Origin: Parerythrobacter_A sp963799315
Lineage (GTDB): Bacteria; Pseudomonadota; Alphaproteobacteria; Sphingomonadales; Sphingomonadaceae
DNA: 64,000 nt
Direction: 5' to 3'
Assembly: GCA_963799315.1 (NCBI GenBank)
Contig: CAWCWP010000001.1
Span: forward strand, 62,001 to 126,000
The translations under genes and the position numbers were made by a program. The notes beneath the pieces are model-generated. The model had not been told where the DNA came from and searched no databases. It was given only the letters and a program-made list of their open reading frames with translations. Positions 8,201-18,597 of the stretch are shown one piece after another. Within the stretch, counting starts at the first letter, position 1, and every line of letters starts with the position of its first letter.

Positions 8201-9612
8201 GCGATATGGTTCATCTGGTCGCGGGCGCTCTGGTGGCTGGCGAAGGCGAGAAATATGCGCGCCGGTCGCCCGTCGATGGCTCCCCGCTTGATGGCGCTTT
8301 GGCAAGTATCGAACAGGCAAGCCTCGCCGCCGAAACCGCCCATGCGGCCCAGCCTGCGATGGCAGCGCTTGGCGTGACGGAGCGTCGTGCAGCCCTGCTC
8401 GATCTGGCTGCCCGGCTTGAGACTGACAGCGACCCGCTCGCAGCTCTGGTGACGATGGAAAACGGCTGTCCGTCCGCACAGGCAGCGGGCTTGCAGGTGG
8501 GCAGCGCGGTCGGCTTGCTGAGAGCCTATGCCGACTTGATCGAAACCTTTACCTTCGAGGAACGACGCGCGGGTTTGCGTGGGGGGACCACGCATATCCT
8601 GCGCCAGCCCGTCGGCGCGGCATTGGGCATCGTGCCGTGGAACGTGCCGCTGTTCCTGGCCTGCATGAAACTTGCGCCCGCCATCTGCGCGGGCTGTGCC
8701 GTCGTCCTGAAGCCGTCGCCCGAAAGCCTCGGCAGCATGGGACGGTTCGCGGCGCATCTTGCCGAACTGCCACTGCCGAAAGGTGCGGTACAGAGCGTGA
8801 CGGGCGATGTCGGGATCGGGCGCGCGATGGTTGCCGATGCGCGTTTCGCCAAGGTCAGCTTCACCGGCTCGACCGCAGCCGGTCGTCAGGTTGGGATTGC
8901 CGCAATGGAACGGTTTGCGCGCGTCACGCTGGAGCTTGGCGGCAAGGGTGCGGCGATTCTGCTGGACGATCTCAATCCTGCGGACCTGCCGGACGAACTC
9001 TGGCTGGCGATGATGCAGAATAACGGACAGGTGTGCGGCGCCCAGTCGCGCATCCTTGTGCCTGCTTCGCGTGCCGCTGCGTATGAGGAGGGGCTGGTCG
9101 CTCTGGTCGATGGAATGCGCTTCGGCGACCCGCTGGATACCGTGACGCAAATCGGCCCGGTCGTTTCCTTTGCCGCCGCTGAACGCATTAGCGCGATGGT
9201 GAGCGCGGACGTGACTGCGGGCGGCACGCTGCTGACGGCATCGCGCCCTGCGCCCGGTGACGCTTATGTCGCACCCGCCCTGATCCGCCCGTCCGCCCCG
9301 GACGCAGCCATTATAACCGACGAACTGTTCGGTCCGGTCGCCACCGTGCAGACCTATCGCACCCAAGCCGAGGCCATCGCGATGGCGAACGAGCATCGCT
9401 ACGGCCTGTCCGGGTCCGTCTGGTCTGCCGATCCGGAGCGCGCGGCTATTCTGGCCCGCAGCCTGAAAACCGGCACCGTCGGCATCAACAGCAAGAAAAT
9501 TCTCGATTTCGGCAGTCCGTTCGGCGGCTGGCGCGAAAGCGGCGTGGGCCGCGAACTGGGGCCGGAAGGCATCGCATCCTACACCGAAACGACAACGATA
9601 CTGGCACCTTGA
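8197..9612 (+). CDS. NAD(P)-dependent aldehyde dehydrogenase
   Basis: 471 residues with a GTG start at 8197 that overlaps the ligase stop; an in-frame ATG three codons later is an alternative. The general base is Glu246 in ELGGKG and the catalytic nucleophile is Cys280 in GQVCGAQ. The coenzyme-binding FTGSTAAG and C-terminal FGPVATV motifs are present. It oxidises an aldehyde to an acid, probably the product of alcohol oxidation after P450 attack, whose acid is then activated by the adjacent ligase. It is the last tightly coupled gene of the operon. Confidence 0.9.
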   Translation: MSDMVHLVAGALVAGEGEKYARRSPVDGSPLDGALASIEQASLAAETAHAAQPAMAALGVTERRAALLDLAARLETDSDPLAALVTMENGCPSAQAAGLQVGSAVGLLRAYADLIETFTFEERRAGLRGGTTHILRQPVGAALGIVPWNVPLFLACMKLAPAICAGCAVVLKPSPESLGSMGRFAAHLAELPLPKGAVQSVTGDVGIGRAMVADARFAKVSFTGSTAAGRQVGIAAMERFARVTLELGGKGAAILLDDLNPADLPDELWLAMMQNNGQVCGAQSRILVPASRAAAYEEGLVALVDGMRFGDPLDTVTQIGPVVSFAAAERISAMVSADVTAGGTLLTASRPAPGDAYVAPALIRPSAPDAAIITDELFGPVATVQTYRTQAEAIAMANEHRYGLSGSVWSADPERAAILARSLKTGTVGINSKKILDFGSPFGGWRESGVGRELGPEGIASYTETTTILAP

Positions 9613-9652
9613 ACAACCAGACGAAAACATAAACGCAACCGGGAGAACGACG

Positions 9653-12269
9653 ATGAAAACGCAAAACACTTTGATAACAAAAACCGCACTTCTCGCAGGC
9701 GCCTGTCTGCTGCCGCTATCCGCCGCGCAGGCGCAATCGAGCGACCCGACCGTCACCGACTTCCCCGGTGAAGGCCAGGGCGCACAGCGCGGCGCGGGTA
9801 TCGACGCCATCGTCATCACCGCCACCAAACGTGCGACCAATTTGCAGGACGTGCCGATCTCGGTGTCCGCCATCAGCGGCGACGAGCTTGCCGCGCGCGG
9901 GATCAGCGAAACGAGCGACTTGATGGGCAGCCTGCCGAACTTGCAGGTCACCAGCGCCTATTCCGATACGCAGCCCAACTTCTCGCTGCGCGGGATCGGC
10001 GTCGCCAACGAATTCTCCGCCTCCACTGCCAGCCCCATCGGCGTCTATGTGGACGAGGTGTACCAGAGCTTCCGCGCCAGCCACGGGCAGCAGCTTTATG
10101 ACCTGGAACGTGTCGAAGTGCTGCGCGGGCCGCAGGGCACGCTGTTCGGGCGCAACACGACGGGCGGCGCGATCAATTTCATCACGCGCAAGCCTCAACT
10201 GGACGGCGCATCGGGCTATCTCACGGCCAGCTACGGCAATTTCAACGCTATCAAACTGGAAGGCGCAATCGAAGGGGAGATCGTCGATGACGTCCTCGGT
10301 ATCCGCGTTGCAGGCACCTACGCGACGGCAGACGGCTATACGTTCAATCCCACGCTGAACCAGGATTTTGCGGAGCAGGACAGCATTGCCGGACGTGTCA
10401 CGTTCCAGCTGGAACCGTCGGACGATTTCCGCGTCACCCTGAAACTGCATGGCGCGAAAGCCAATCCGCGGCAGGATCTGCCCTACGGCATCGGTTATCT
10501 GGAAGGGCGCACCGATGCGGGCGGCTATTCCCGGTTCCAGCCACGCCCCGAACTGGGTGGACGCATTCTGGACGAGGACGAGGTGCAGGCGGATACCGCC
10601 GGGTTCTATCGCACCGACAGCTATGGTGCGGCCTTGACGGTGGAAGGTGATATCTCGGACAGCCTGACGCTGACAGGTATCTTCGGTTACGACGAATCCA
10701 GCTTCTCGCTCTCGCCCTTCGATTGCGACGGGTCACCCAACAATGTTTGCGCCATCCGCTACAATTCGGACAGCACCAACCTCAACGCCGATGTGCGGCT
10801 GAGTTACGACGATGGCGGGGCGTTCCGAGCCATCGTTGGCGGCTATTTCGGGGTCGACAAGATCGATACGCTGAACGAGCCCGACTTCTTCGGCTTCCTG
10901 CGGCCCCTGTTGCAAGGGTTCGGGGTGCCGGACGGGTTCAACAATATCCCGATTGCGGTTGGCAATTCGCTGGGCACATTACCTGCATTCGCCGTTAATC
11001 CGGCGCTGACGCCCAACGATCCGGGCTTCTGCGCGCCGGTCGTCATCAATCCCAACGGCTTCTTCGATGCGCGGTCGCTGATCGCGTTCAATGCCGACGT
11101 CGCGGCAACCAACAGCGCGGCGGGCACGACCTTCCAGGCTGCTTGCGCCGCAGCGGGCGCGCCACCGTTCGGGCCGATCCTTGCCCGGCAGGAGTTCACC
11201 ATCGAGCGGCCCTCCACCGCCATTTATGGTGAGGCCACGCTGGACCTCACCGACCGGCTCTCGCTCACGCTGGGTGCGCGCTACACCTATGACGATGTGA
11301 AATACTCCAACGGCTCCTCGGTCCTGTTCGACCTTGGTGGAGAGAACGCATTCGCCAGCCTGGTGCCGTACGAATTTCCCGCTGGTCGGCGATCCGGGGC
11401 GTGTGAACCAGAGCGAGGATACCGGACAGTTCACCGGTCGCGTCATCCTGGATTACGAAGTGGCCGACGACGTGCTGCTCTATGCTAGCTATTCGCGCGG
11501 CTATCGCGCCGGAACCTACAATGGCTTGGCCTATCAGGACATCAGCCAAGTCTACTTCCTCGAACCCGAAAAGGTGAATGCCTACGAAGCGGGCTTCAAG
11601 AGCCGGTTCGCCAACAACACGATCCAGCTGAATGCGGCGGGCTTCTACTACGACTATTCGGGTCAGCAGATCGCGCAGATCATCGGCGCGACCAGCTTCC
11701 TGCGCAGTGCCGACGGGCGGCTGTTCGGCGGCGAGGCGGAATTGACGTGGCAGCCAAACGATTTCCTGCGCGTGGACAGCTCCATCGGGTATCTCAATCG
11801 CGAGTATAAGGGCAATGCGGTCGATCCCACGGACCCGACTGCACTTACGCTGGATATCAACGGCAACGACTTCCCGAATGCGCCCGAACTCACGTTCAAT
11901 GCCGGGGTGGAGCTGACGCCGTTCGATGACGGGATCAACAAGCTGACCGTGCGCGGGGACGCCAGCTATATGGGAAGCTACTTCTTCGATCCGTTTGGGG
12001 ACTACAACCAGGACCCGTGCGACCAGCCTGCGGCGGGGTCGAACATCCTTGCCGCGACGCCTGAGCTGGCCTGCGGCAATCCAAGCTACTGGCTGTTCGA
12101 TGCGCGCGTGACCTATGAACGCGACAACTTCGCGATCAGCGCATACGGGCGCAATCTGACGGACAAGTTCTATTACGTCTACGGATTGAACCTCAACGCG
12201 TTTTTCCAGGATTACCTGACACGCGGCGCACCGCGCACCTACGGCGTGGAGGCAAGCGTCCGCTTCTAA
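9653..12269 (+). CDS. TonB-dependent outer-membrane receptor (one frameshift as read)
   Basis: About 870 residues with a signal peptide (first ~28 residues, ending SAAQAQ), a TonB box-like VITATKR, a plug domain with VEVLRGPQGTLFGRN, and a beta-barrel ending in aromatic VRF at 12267. The frame changes near 11373 in a CCC run (one extra base); EFPLVGDPGR then continues. It lies 40 bases after the aldehyde dehydrogenase and is followed by a strong terminator, so it is probably the last gene of the catabolic operon and imports the substrate across the outer membrane. Confidence 0.9.
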
Positions 12270-12283
12270 AAACGGGCAAGTCG

Positions 12284-12329
12284 AAGACGATGGGCCGGGG
12301 CGGACAATCCGCTTCCGGCCCATCGTCTT
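12284..12329 (+). terminator. Strong stem-loop terminator after the TonB receptor
   Basis: A perfect 15-bp stem (arms 12284-12298 and 12315-12329) encloses a second 5-bp stem (12300-12304 with 12308-12312). The trailing T run is short (TTT), so efficiency is uncertain, but the position 14 bases after the stop codon fits a transcription terminator. Confidence 0.75.
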
Positions 12330-12390
12330 TGGTCCGGCTTACATGCGCGCCGCCGGTGTCCTATATCGGATGCCAACGGGGGAACAGACT

Positions 12391-14013
12391 ATGGAAACGA
12401 TCGGCGAAGACCTTGAGACAATGCCGCGCACGCCGCTGCTGGATGCGCATGTCGATGCCTTGCGCAGGATATCGACCGAGAAGTCCTACGCGGCGGGCGA
12501 CATCGTGGCCGCTGTCGGCGATCCGATGGACACATTCGTCTATGTGCTGACCGGTGAGATCGAGGTGGCGGATCCCTACACGGGTGAGCGACTGCTGGAA
12601 CACGGCCTTGGTCCGACGCAGTTCATGGGCGAATTGAGCTTCCTGAGTGCAGGCACCTGGACCCTGCCGATGCGCGCGGCGGAGGCGACCACGACGCTGG
12701 AGGCGCCGCGCGCCGACATGCTGAAGCTGATGTCCGAAATCCCCGAAATGTCGGACCATATCCTGACCGTCTTTTCCGCGCGGCGGCGTATCGGCGTGGA
12801 ACAGGACCGCAGCGCCATCAAGCTGATCGGGGCGGAACGCGACCCGAAAATACAGGCGGTCGCCAGCTTCCTGTCGCGCAATCGTGTGCCCTACCAGTCC
12901 TATGCGCTGGAGGCCGAGGACGATGAATCCTCGCGCCTGTGCAGCCTTGCCGACCACACACCGTCGGTCATCTTCAACCGCGACCAGCTGGTGGAGGAGC
13001 CGACCCCGCGCAAGATCGCCAAGCTGCTCGGCCTCGATCTGGAAGTGGACGACGATGCCGAGTTCGACCTGCTGATCGTGGGTGGCGGCCCCGCCGGTGT
13101 GGCGGCAGCGGTCTATGCCGGTGCGGAGGGGCTGTGCGCGCTGGTGATCGAGGATACCGCCATCGGCGGACAGGCGGGCACCAGTAGCCGGATCGAAAAC
13201 TATATGGGTTTTCCTACCGGCATTTCCGGCGCGGACCTGGTGTTTCGCGGACAGGTGCAGGCGCTGAAATTCGGCACCCGTTTCGCCATGCCGCGCCGCG
13301 TGGAAACGCTTTCGCGCCGCGACGACGGTATGTTCTGCGCCGCGCTGGAGGACGGGCAGACGGTCTGCGCCAAGGCGGTGCTGGTCGCCACCGGTGTGCA
13401 ATATCGCAAGCTGCCGCTGGACGGGCGCGAGGATTTCGAGGGGTCGGGCATTTATTACGCGGCGACCGACATGGAAGCGCGGCTGTGCGAGAACAAGCCG
13501 GTCGCCATTATCGGCGGCGGCAATTCGGCAGGGCAGGCGGCGATGTATCTGAGCCGGCAGGCGACGCATGTGCATATGCTGGTGCGCGGCGACAGTCTGG
13601 CCAGTTCGATGTCGTCCTACCTCACGAAGCGGCTGGAAGCGGACCCGGCGGTTACCATCCATTACAACACGGAAGTGAAGGCCGTGCGCGGCACCGATGT
13701 GCTCGACACGGTCATGCTCGACACCCCGGACGGCGAGGAGGCGCTCGATTGCGGCGGGCTATTCATCATGGTCGGGGCGGCACCCAATACCTGCTGGCTG
13801 GAAGGCCATGCGGAGCTGGACGAAAAGGGCTTCGTCAAAACCGGCGATGCGGTCGGCCAGACCTCGCCGTTCCAGACGTCGGCACCGGGCATCTTCGCGG
13901 TGGGCGACGTGCGCGCCGGATCGGTCAAGCGCGTGGCATCGGGCGTGGGCGAAGGCTCGGTCGTGGTGTCCGCCATCTGGGCGCATGTGAACGGCGAAGG
14001 CGCGATGGCTTGA
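12391..14013 (+). CDS. Cyclic-nucleotide-binding-domain / thioredoxin-reductase-like flavoprotein lacking the CxxC
   Basis: 540 residues from ATG 12391, chosen because GGGGG at 12378-12382 is well spaced; the frame is open back to 12343. Residues about 15-140 form a cNMP-binding fold (crp-like GEIEV and GELSFLS). A linker follows, then a class II FAD/NAD(P)H oxidoreductase with two Rossmann motifs (IVGGGPAGVAAA and IIGGGNSAGQAA) and the C-terminal GIFAVGDVR. The redox CxxC of true thioredoxin reductases is replaced by the YYAATDMEARLC region, so no active disulfide is visible. Role is unknown; redox signalling or sensing is a guess. Confidence 0.85.
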   Translation: METIGEDLETMPRTPLLDAHVDALRRISTEKSYAAGDIVAAVGDPMDTFVYVLTGEIEVADPYTGERLLEHGLGPTQFMGELSFLSAGTWTLPMRAAEATTTLEAPRADMLKLMSEIPEMSDHILTVFSARRRIGVEQDRSAIKLIGAERDPKIQAVASFLSRNRVPYQSYALEAEDDESSRLCSLADHTPSVIFNRDQLVEEPTPRKIAKLLGLDLEVDDDAEFDLLIVGGGPAGVAAAVYAGAEGLCALVIEDTAIGGQAGTSSRIENYMGFPTGISGADLVFRGQVQALKFGTRFAMPRRVETLSRRDDGMFCAALEDGQTVCAKAVLVATGVQYRKLPLDGREDFEGSGIYYAATDMEARLCENKPVAIIGGGNSAGQAAMYLSRQATHVHMLVRGDSLASSMSSYLTKRLEADPAVTIHYNTEVKAVRGTDVLDTVMLDTPDGEEALDCGGLFIMVGAAPNTCWLEGHAELDEKGFVKTGDAVGQTSPFQTSAPGIFAVGDVRAGSVKRVASGVGEGSVVVSAIWAHVNGEGAMA

Positions 14014-14074
14014 CGCGCATCGCATGGCAGGTCAGCAATCGGGCGAAACTGGATATTACGAGGAACGCGACGAG

Positions 14075-14836
14075 ATGAGCGAAGACGTAAAGGTTACCAC
14101 CGAGGGCGCGGTGATGGTCATCACCATCGACCGGCCCGAAGCGAAGAATGCCATGACCAAGGCTGCGGCCGAGGGCATCGCCGCCGCTTTGGATCGGCTC
14201 GACGCTGATGACGATTTGCGGGTCGGCATTCTTACAGGCGCGGGCGGCACGTTCTGTTCGGGTATGGACCTGAAGGGCTTTCTGCGTGGCGAAAGTCCGG
14301 TCGTGGAAGGACGCGGTTTCGGCGGTCTGACCGAGCGCGGGCCGGTGAAGCCTCTGATCGCCGCCGTCGAAGGCTATGCGCTGGCGGGTGGGCTGGAGCT
14401 GATGATCTCGTGCGATCTTGTCGTGGCGAAATCGGATGCCAAGTTCGGCATACCCGAGGTGAAGCGCGGGTTGGCGGCAGCGGCGGGCGGCCTGATGAAG
14501 CTGCCCGACATGATCCCGCCCAAGGTGGCGATGGAACTGGCGCTGACCGGCGACTTTATCGATGCGGCGCGCGCTTACGAGCTGGGCCTGGTCAATACGC
14601 TGACGGACGGGGCGGCGCTGGATGCGGCGCATGATCTGGCGGCGAAGATCGTCGCCAACGGGCCGCTGGCGGTGCGGGTGTCCAAGCAGATCGTGGACGA
14701 GTCGCGCGGCTGGCCTCTCGATGAACGTATCGAGAAGCAGGCCAAATTGCTGCCGCAGGTGTTCATGTCCGCCGATGCGCGCGAAGGTGCGGCCGCCTTT
14801 GCCGAAAAGCGCGCGCCGAACTGGCAGGGCAAATAA
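14075..14836 (+). CDS. Enoyl-CoA hydratase/isomerase (crotonase) family
   Basis: 253 residues from ATG 14075. Crotonase features are clear: RPEAKNAM, the oxyanion-hole TFCSGMDLKG, and YALAGGLELMISCD. The position of the catalytic glutamates of hydratases is occupied by GLAAAAGG, so isomerase or other crotonase activity is possible. It is immediately followed by a CoA transferase and shares the block with ligase and acyl-CoA dehydrogenase genes, indicating a beta-oxidation-type step. Confidence 0.88.
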   Translation: MSEDVKVTTEGAVMVITIDRPEAKNAMTKAAAEGIAAALDRLDADDDLRVGILTGAGGTFCSGMDLKGFLRGESPVVEGRGFGGLTERGPVKPLIAAVEGYALAGGLELMISCDLVVAKSDAKFGIPEVKRGLAAAAGGLMKLPDMIPPKVAMELALTGDFIDAARAYELGLVNTLTDGAALDAAHDLAAKIVANGPLAVRVSKQIVDESRGWPLDERIEKQAKLLPQVFMSADAREGAAAFAEKRAPNWQGK

Positions 14837-14838
14837 CC

Positions 14839-15993
14839 TTGGCGGAACGCGGACGGGGCGGGGCGCTTGCGGGGCTGACCATCGTGGAGTTTGCCGGGAT
14901 CGGTCCCGGCCCGTTCTGCGGCATGATGCTGGCCGATCACGGTGCCGATGTGATCCGCATCGAACGTGCTGGCGGAAAGGGCGGTGCAGGTCCGGCGCGC
15001 GATGTGCTGGCGCGGGGACGACGGACCATCGCGCTCGACCTGAAAAGCGAGGCGGCATCGCGCTGGCGCGCAAGCTGTGCGCGAAAGCGGATGGCCTGAT
15101 CGAGGGGTTTCGGCCCGGCGTCATGGAACGGCTGGGCCTTGGGCCGGACGTGTTGCTCGGCGACAATCCGCGCCTTGTTTACGGGCGCATGACCGGGTGG
15201 GGGCAGACCGGACCTTATGCGGCGGCGGCGGGCCACGATATCAACTATATCGCGCTTGCCGGTGCGCTGGCGCATTTCGGGCGTGCGGGCGAAAAACCAA
15301 CACCGCCGATCAACATGGTTGGCGATTTCGGTGGCGGCGGCATGATGCTGGCGTTCGGCATGGTGTCGGCGCTGCTGGCGGTGGCACGGGGCGGGGACGG
15401 GCAAGTCATAGATGCCGCCATGACCGACGGCAGCGCGGTGCTGATGAGCATGGCGCATTCCTTCGCCAATAGCGGCATGTGGTCGGACAAACGCGGCACC
15501 AACCTCCTTGATACCGGTGCGCATTTCTACGACACTTACGAAACGGCGGATGGCAAATACGTCTCCATCGGCAGCATCGAACCGCAATTCTATGCCGAGC
15601 TGCGGCGGCTGGCAGGGGTGGCCGACGATCCGGCCTTCGACGCGCAGATGAACCCGGCGGCGTGGCCTGCATTGTCGGACAAGCTGGCCGCGATATTCAA
15701 AACCAGGACGCGCGACGAATGGGATGCGCTGATGGCGGGCACCGATGTCTGCTACGCCCCGGTGCTGACAATGGCGGAAGCAGCGGCGCATCCGCATAAT
15801 GTGGCGCGCGGCGCGTTCGTGCAGGTCGATGGCGATACGCAGCCAGCCCCGGCACCGCGCTTCTCCCGCACACCCGGCGCTGCACCCGACGCCTCGTACA
15901 GCAGCGAAAGCGACACGGATGCAATCCTGGTCGAACTAGGCCTGTCCGAAGACGAACGCGCGGCGCTACATGATAGCGGCGACCGTCGGCTGA
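14839..15993 (+). CDS. CaiB/BaiF (class III) CoA transferase, alpha-methylacyl-CoA racemase-like (frameshifted)
   Basis: About 385 residues beginning with TTG at 14839, two bases after the hydratase stop. It opens with LTIVEFAGIGPGPFCGMMLADHG, typical of alpha-methylacyl-CoA racemase; a one-base loss near 15050 (G run) separates it from GGIALARKL. The later RMTGWGQTGPY, GHDINYIAL and DTGAHFYDTYE segments are also characteristic. The frame as read runs to 16175, but a second indel near 15978 would end it in a natural SGATVG-like terminus at 15993. It would racemise or transfer CoA on a methyl-branched acyl-CoA, suggesting a branched or isoprenoid substrate. Confidence 0.83.
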
Positions 15994-16162
15994 CACCCAA
16001 CCGGCGGGCGCTAACGCAAACGATTTTCCTACTTGGGCGCGGCGCATTACCTGTCTGCGTATGCCGAATTTTCCATCGACTTGTGGCGCAGAATTGTTGC
16101 GCGAATTACCGCGTATCGGGCGAACCGGAAAGCCACACGCACGGTCCACCATCACACCCGTT

Positions 16163-17098
16163 TTACCGCGCATAACGGGCGCAAAGGCCACAGCTTTCAA
16201 AAGGCAAACGAACGGTCCAGTTCAGGCGATGAACGTGGCGACCTCGTTGCACGAAATCATCGAACCTGTCGTGATGCACCCAATGCCCGGCGCGATCATA
16301 AGCCGTGACGGTGACGTTATCGCCGAAATGCGCAATGCGGCCGTCTTCTTCGGGATTCGAAGCCCAGCTGTCGCGTCCGTAAATCAGGCGGGTCGGGCAC
16401 GAGACGCGCGCCCACAGATCCTCGACCTGATCCTGCGTCGTGTCGTCCGGCGGCCATGCGTGGAGATGCGGGTCGAACTTCCAGCTGAACGAACCGTCTT
16501 CGTTCCGCATCACGGCATGGCGTGTCAGATGCTCCGCCTGTTCGCGGGTGAGATAGGCGTTGGCGGCGTGCATCCGCTCCAGCGCATCGGCCAGCGTGGG
16601 ATAGCGTTTGGGCAGGCGCGCGGACGCATCGCGCTTCTTCGCGATCCAGTCGCGGCGCCGCGCGTGCCACGGTTCTTCCGCCATCTTTTCCTGCACTTTC
16701 GGGCTGGGGCCAAGCCCCTCGATAGCGACCAGCCGCCGCATCGCATCGGGATACAGTCCGGCAAACCGCGTCGCGATGTTGCCGCCCAGCGAATGCGCCA
16801 CGATGGTCACCGGTTCCAGTTCGAGCTGATGGACCAGCTGCGCCAGATCGTAGACATAGCTGGTCATCGGATAATAGCCGGTATTGGTCCATTCGCTGTC
16901 GCCATGCCCGCGCAGGTCAGGACAGATGACATGCCAGTCCGCGCGCAGCCGTTGCGCCGTCCAGTCCCAGCTTCGGCAGTGATCGCGCCCGCCATGCAGC
17001 AGGATCAGCGGCGGCGCGGCCTCGTTGCCCCAGTCGGCATAATGCAGCCGCGTGCGCTGGCTGATGAGGCTTTGCGAGGTGGGGCCGATCAGCTCCAT
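16163..17098 (-). CDS. Alpha/beta hydrolase
   Basis: 311 residues as read from ATG at 17098. It has ILLHGGRDHCRSWDW (oxyanion region), DLRGHGDSEW, the nucleophile elbow AHSLGG with its serine, and a late catalytic histidine in DRAGHWVHHD. The last ~25 residues look wrong for the family; a two-base gain near 16249 would give FVHNEVATFIA and a stop at 16222-16224, so the true end is probably there. It converges with the CoA transferase and diverges from the acyl-CoA dehydrogenase. Ester, lactone or epoxide hydrolysis is possible; substrate unknown. Confidence 0.87.
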   Translation of the reverse strand: MELIGPTSQSLISQRTRLHYADWGNEAAPPLILLHGGRDHCRSWDWTAQRLRADWHVICPDLRGHGDSEWTNTGYYPMTSYVYDLAQLVHQLELEPVTIVAHSLGGNIATRFAGLYPDAMRRLVAIEGLGPSPKVQEKMAEEPWHARRRDWIAKKRDASARLPKRYPTLADALERMHAANAYLTREQAEHLTRHAVMRNEDGSFSWKFDPHLHAWPPDDTTQDQVEDLWARVSCPTRLIYGRDSWASNPEEDGRIAHFGDNVTVTAYDRAGHWVHHDRFDDFVQRGRHVHRLNWTVRLPFESCGLCARYAR

Positions 17099-17202
17099 GA
17101 ATGGGTGCTCGTTTTGCAGGACGGGGAAAGGGTTGTGATGCGCTACCGATAGGATAGGCTACCCGACAACCTAAAAGACGAGAAAACCACGAGGAACCCG
17201 CC

Positions 17203-18366
17203 ATGCCCGTAATCGACATTCCGCAGCCCGCATTCATGGAAGACGAAGAGATTTCGATCTTCGCGGATGCCGTCGGCAAGTTCTATCAGAAGCACGCGCC
17301 CGAAAAGCGGGTGCTGAAATGGCGCGAAGACAAACAGGTGGAGCGCGCCTTCTGGAACGAAGCGGGCGAAGCGGGCTTGCTGGGTGCTTCGGTGCCGGAA
17401 GAATATGGCGGCCACGGCGGCGATTTCCGGCACGAGATGGTGGTGATCGACCAGCAGACCAAACACGGCGTGGAAGGTTTCGCGGCCAGTCTGCACAACA
17501 CCATCATCCTGCCCTACCTCGTCCGCCACGGCACCGAGGAGCAGAAGAAAAAGTACCTGCCACGCTTGGTGACGGGCGAGCTGGTGAGCGCGATTGCAAT
17601 GTCCGAACCCGATGCCGGGTCGGACCTGCAAAGCATCACGACCACCGCGCTGAAAGACGGCAACGGCTATCGCCTTAACGGGTCCAAGACGTGGATATCC
17701 AACGGGCAGACGGCTGATTTCATCATCGTCGTCGCCAAGACCGATCCCAGCGAAGGGCACAAGGGCATCTCGCTGCTGTTGCTGGAAACGGACGGGGCCG
17801 AAGGTTTCCAGCGGGGCAAGAAGCTCGACAAGGTGGGGCTCGATGCACAGGATACCAGCGAGCTGTTTTTCGACGATGTCTTCATTCCCGCAGACAACGT
17901 GCTGGGCGGGGTCGAGAACAAGGGCTTCTACCAGCTGATGGGCGAGTTGCCGCAGGAACGGCTGGTGATCGCGATGGGCGCGATGTCGGGCATCGAGCGC
18001 GCGCTCGATGTGACGGTCGATTATGTCAAACAGCGCAAGGCGTTCGGCAAGACGATCTGGGATTTCCAGAACACGCAGTTCGTGCTGGCCGACCTGAAAG
18101 CACGCGGCACGGCGGCGCGGGTCTTTGTGAACGACTGCATCGCCAAGCTGCTCGACGGCAAGCTGGACGTTTCGACCGCGAGCATGGCGAAATACTGGGT
18201 GACCGAGCTGCAAAGCGAAGTGGTCGACAAGTGCCTGCAATTCCACGGCGGCGCAGGCTACATCAACGATTACGAGATCGCCCGCATGTACCGCGACACG
18301 CGGGTTGCCCGCATTTATGGCGGGTCGAACGAGATCATGAAGATGCTGATCGCACGCGGTATGTGA
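17203..18366 (+). CDS. Acyl-CoA dehydrogenase, LCAD-type
   Basis: 387 residues with GAGG upstream of ATG 17203. Domains follow the family order: helical N-terminus, middle beta domain with AIAMSEPDAGSDLQ and WISNGQTADF, and C-terminal domain with RKAFGKTIWDFQN and QFHGGAGYINDYE. The C-terminal IYGGSNEIMK matches the long-chain type, where the catalytic glutamate lies elsewhere, rather than the IYEGT of medium-chain enzymes. It is FAD-dependent and passes electrons to ETF. In the lva pathway an enzyme of this family (LvaC) processes 4-phosphoacyl-CoA; a similar role here is inference. Confidence 0.92.
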   Translation: MPVIDIPQPAFMEDEEISIFADAVGKFYQKHAPEKRVLKWREDKQVERAFWNEAGEAGLLGASVPEEYGGHGGDFRHEMVVIDQQTKHGVEGFAASLHNTIILPYLVRHGTEEQKKKYLPRLVTGELVSAIAMSEPDAGSDLQSITTTALKDGNGYRLNGSKTWISNGQTADFIIVVAKTDPSEGHKGISLLLLETDGAEGFQRGKKLDKVGLDAQDTSELFFDDVFIPADNVLGGVENKGFYQLMGELPQERLVIAMGAMSGIERALDVTVDYVKQRKAFGKTIWDFQNTQFVLADLKARGTAARVFVNDCIAKLLDGKLDVSTASMAKYWVTELQSEVVDKCLQFHGGAGYINDYEIARMYRDTRVARIYGGSNEIMKMLIARGM

Positions 18367-18383
18367 TTTGTGGGCGTTCTTGT

Positions 18384-18558
18384 TTGCTCGCTGACGCTCG
18401 GTGCTGTGCCATCCCGCTCCCCCTCCCGACCACCCGATTAGTATAATCCTGTGAGTGGTCGGGAGGGGGAGCGGGATGGCACAGCAAGCGTAGGACGGAT
18501 GTCCGGAGCGCACCCGACAAGAACCAGCGAGACGGAACAGCACCTAGCGTCAGCGAGA
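18384..18558. repeat. Long intergenic palindrome between convergent genes
   Basis: Two perfect 32-base arms (18402-18433 and 18455-18486) face each other across a 21-base loop. An outer imperfect pair extends it: the CTCGCTGACGCT-type sequence at about 18384-18410 recurs inverted at 18534-18558 with a few changes. It fills most of the gap between the acyl-CoA dehydrogenase and ribB, which converge here. It may serve as a bidirectional terminator or be a dispersed REP-like element; no T tract is present and no protein is encoded. Confidence 0.75.
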
Positions 18559-18597
18559 AAACAACAGAACACCCGAAGCGTACCCAGCCTAGGACCA

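Noticed and set aside
15994..16175. Open C-terminal extension of the CoA transferase frame to 16175.
   Set aside because: The residues after the normal family end are unlike the family, and a two-base indel near 15978 gives a natural terminus at 15993.
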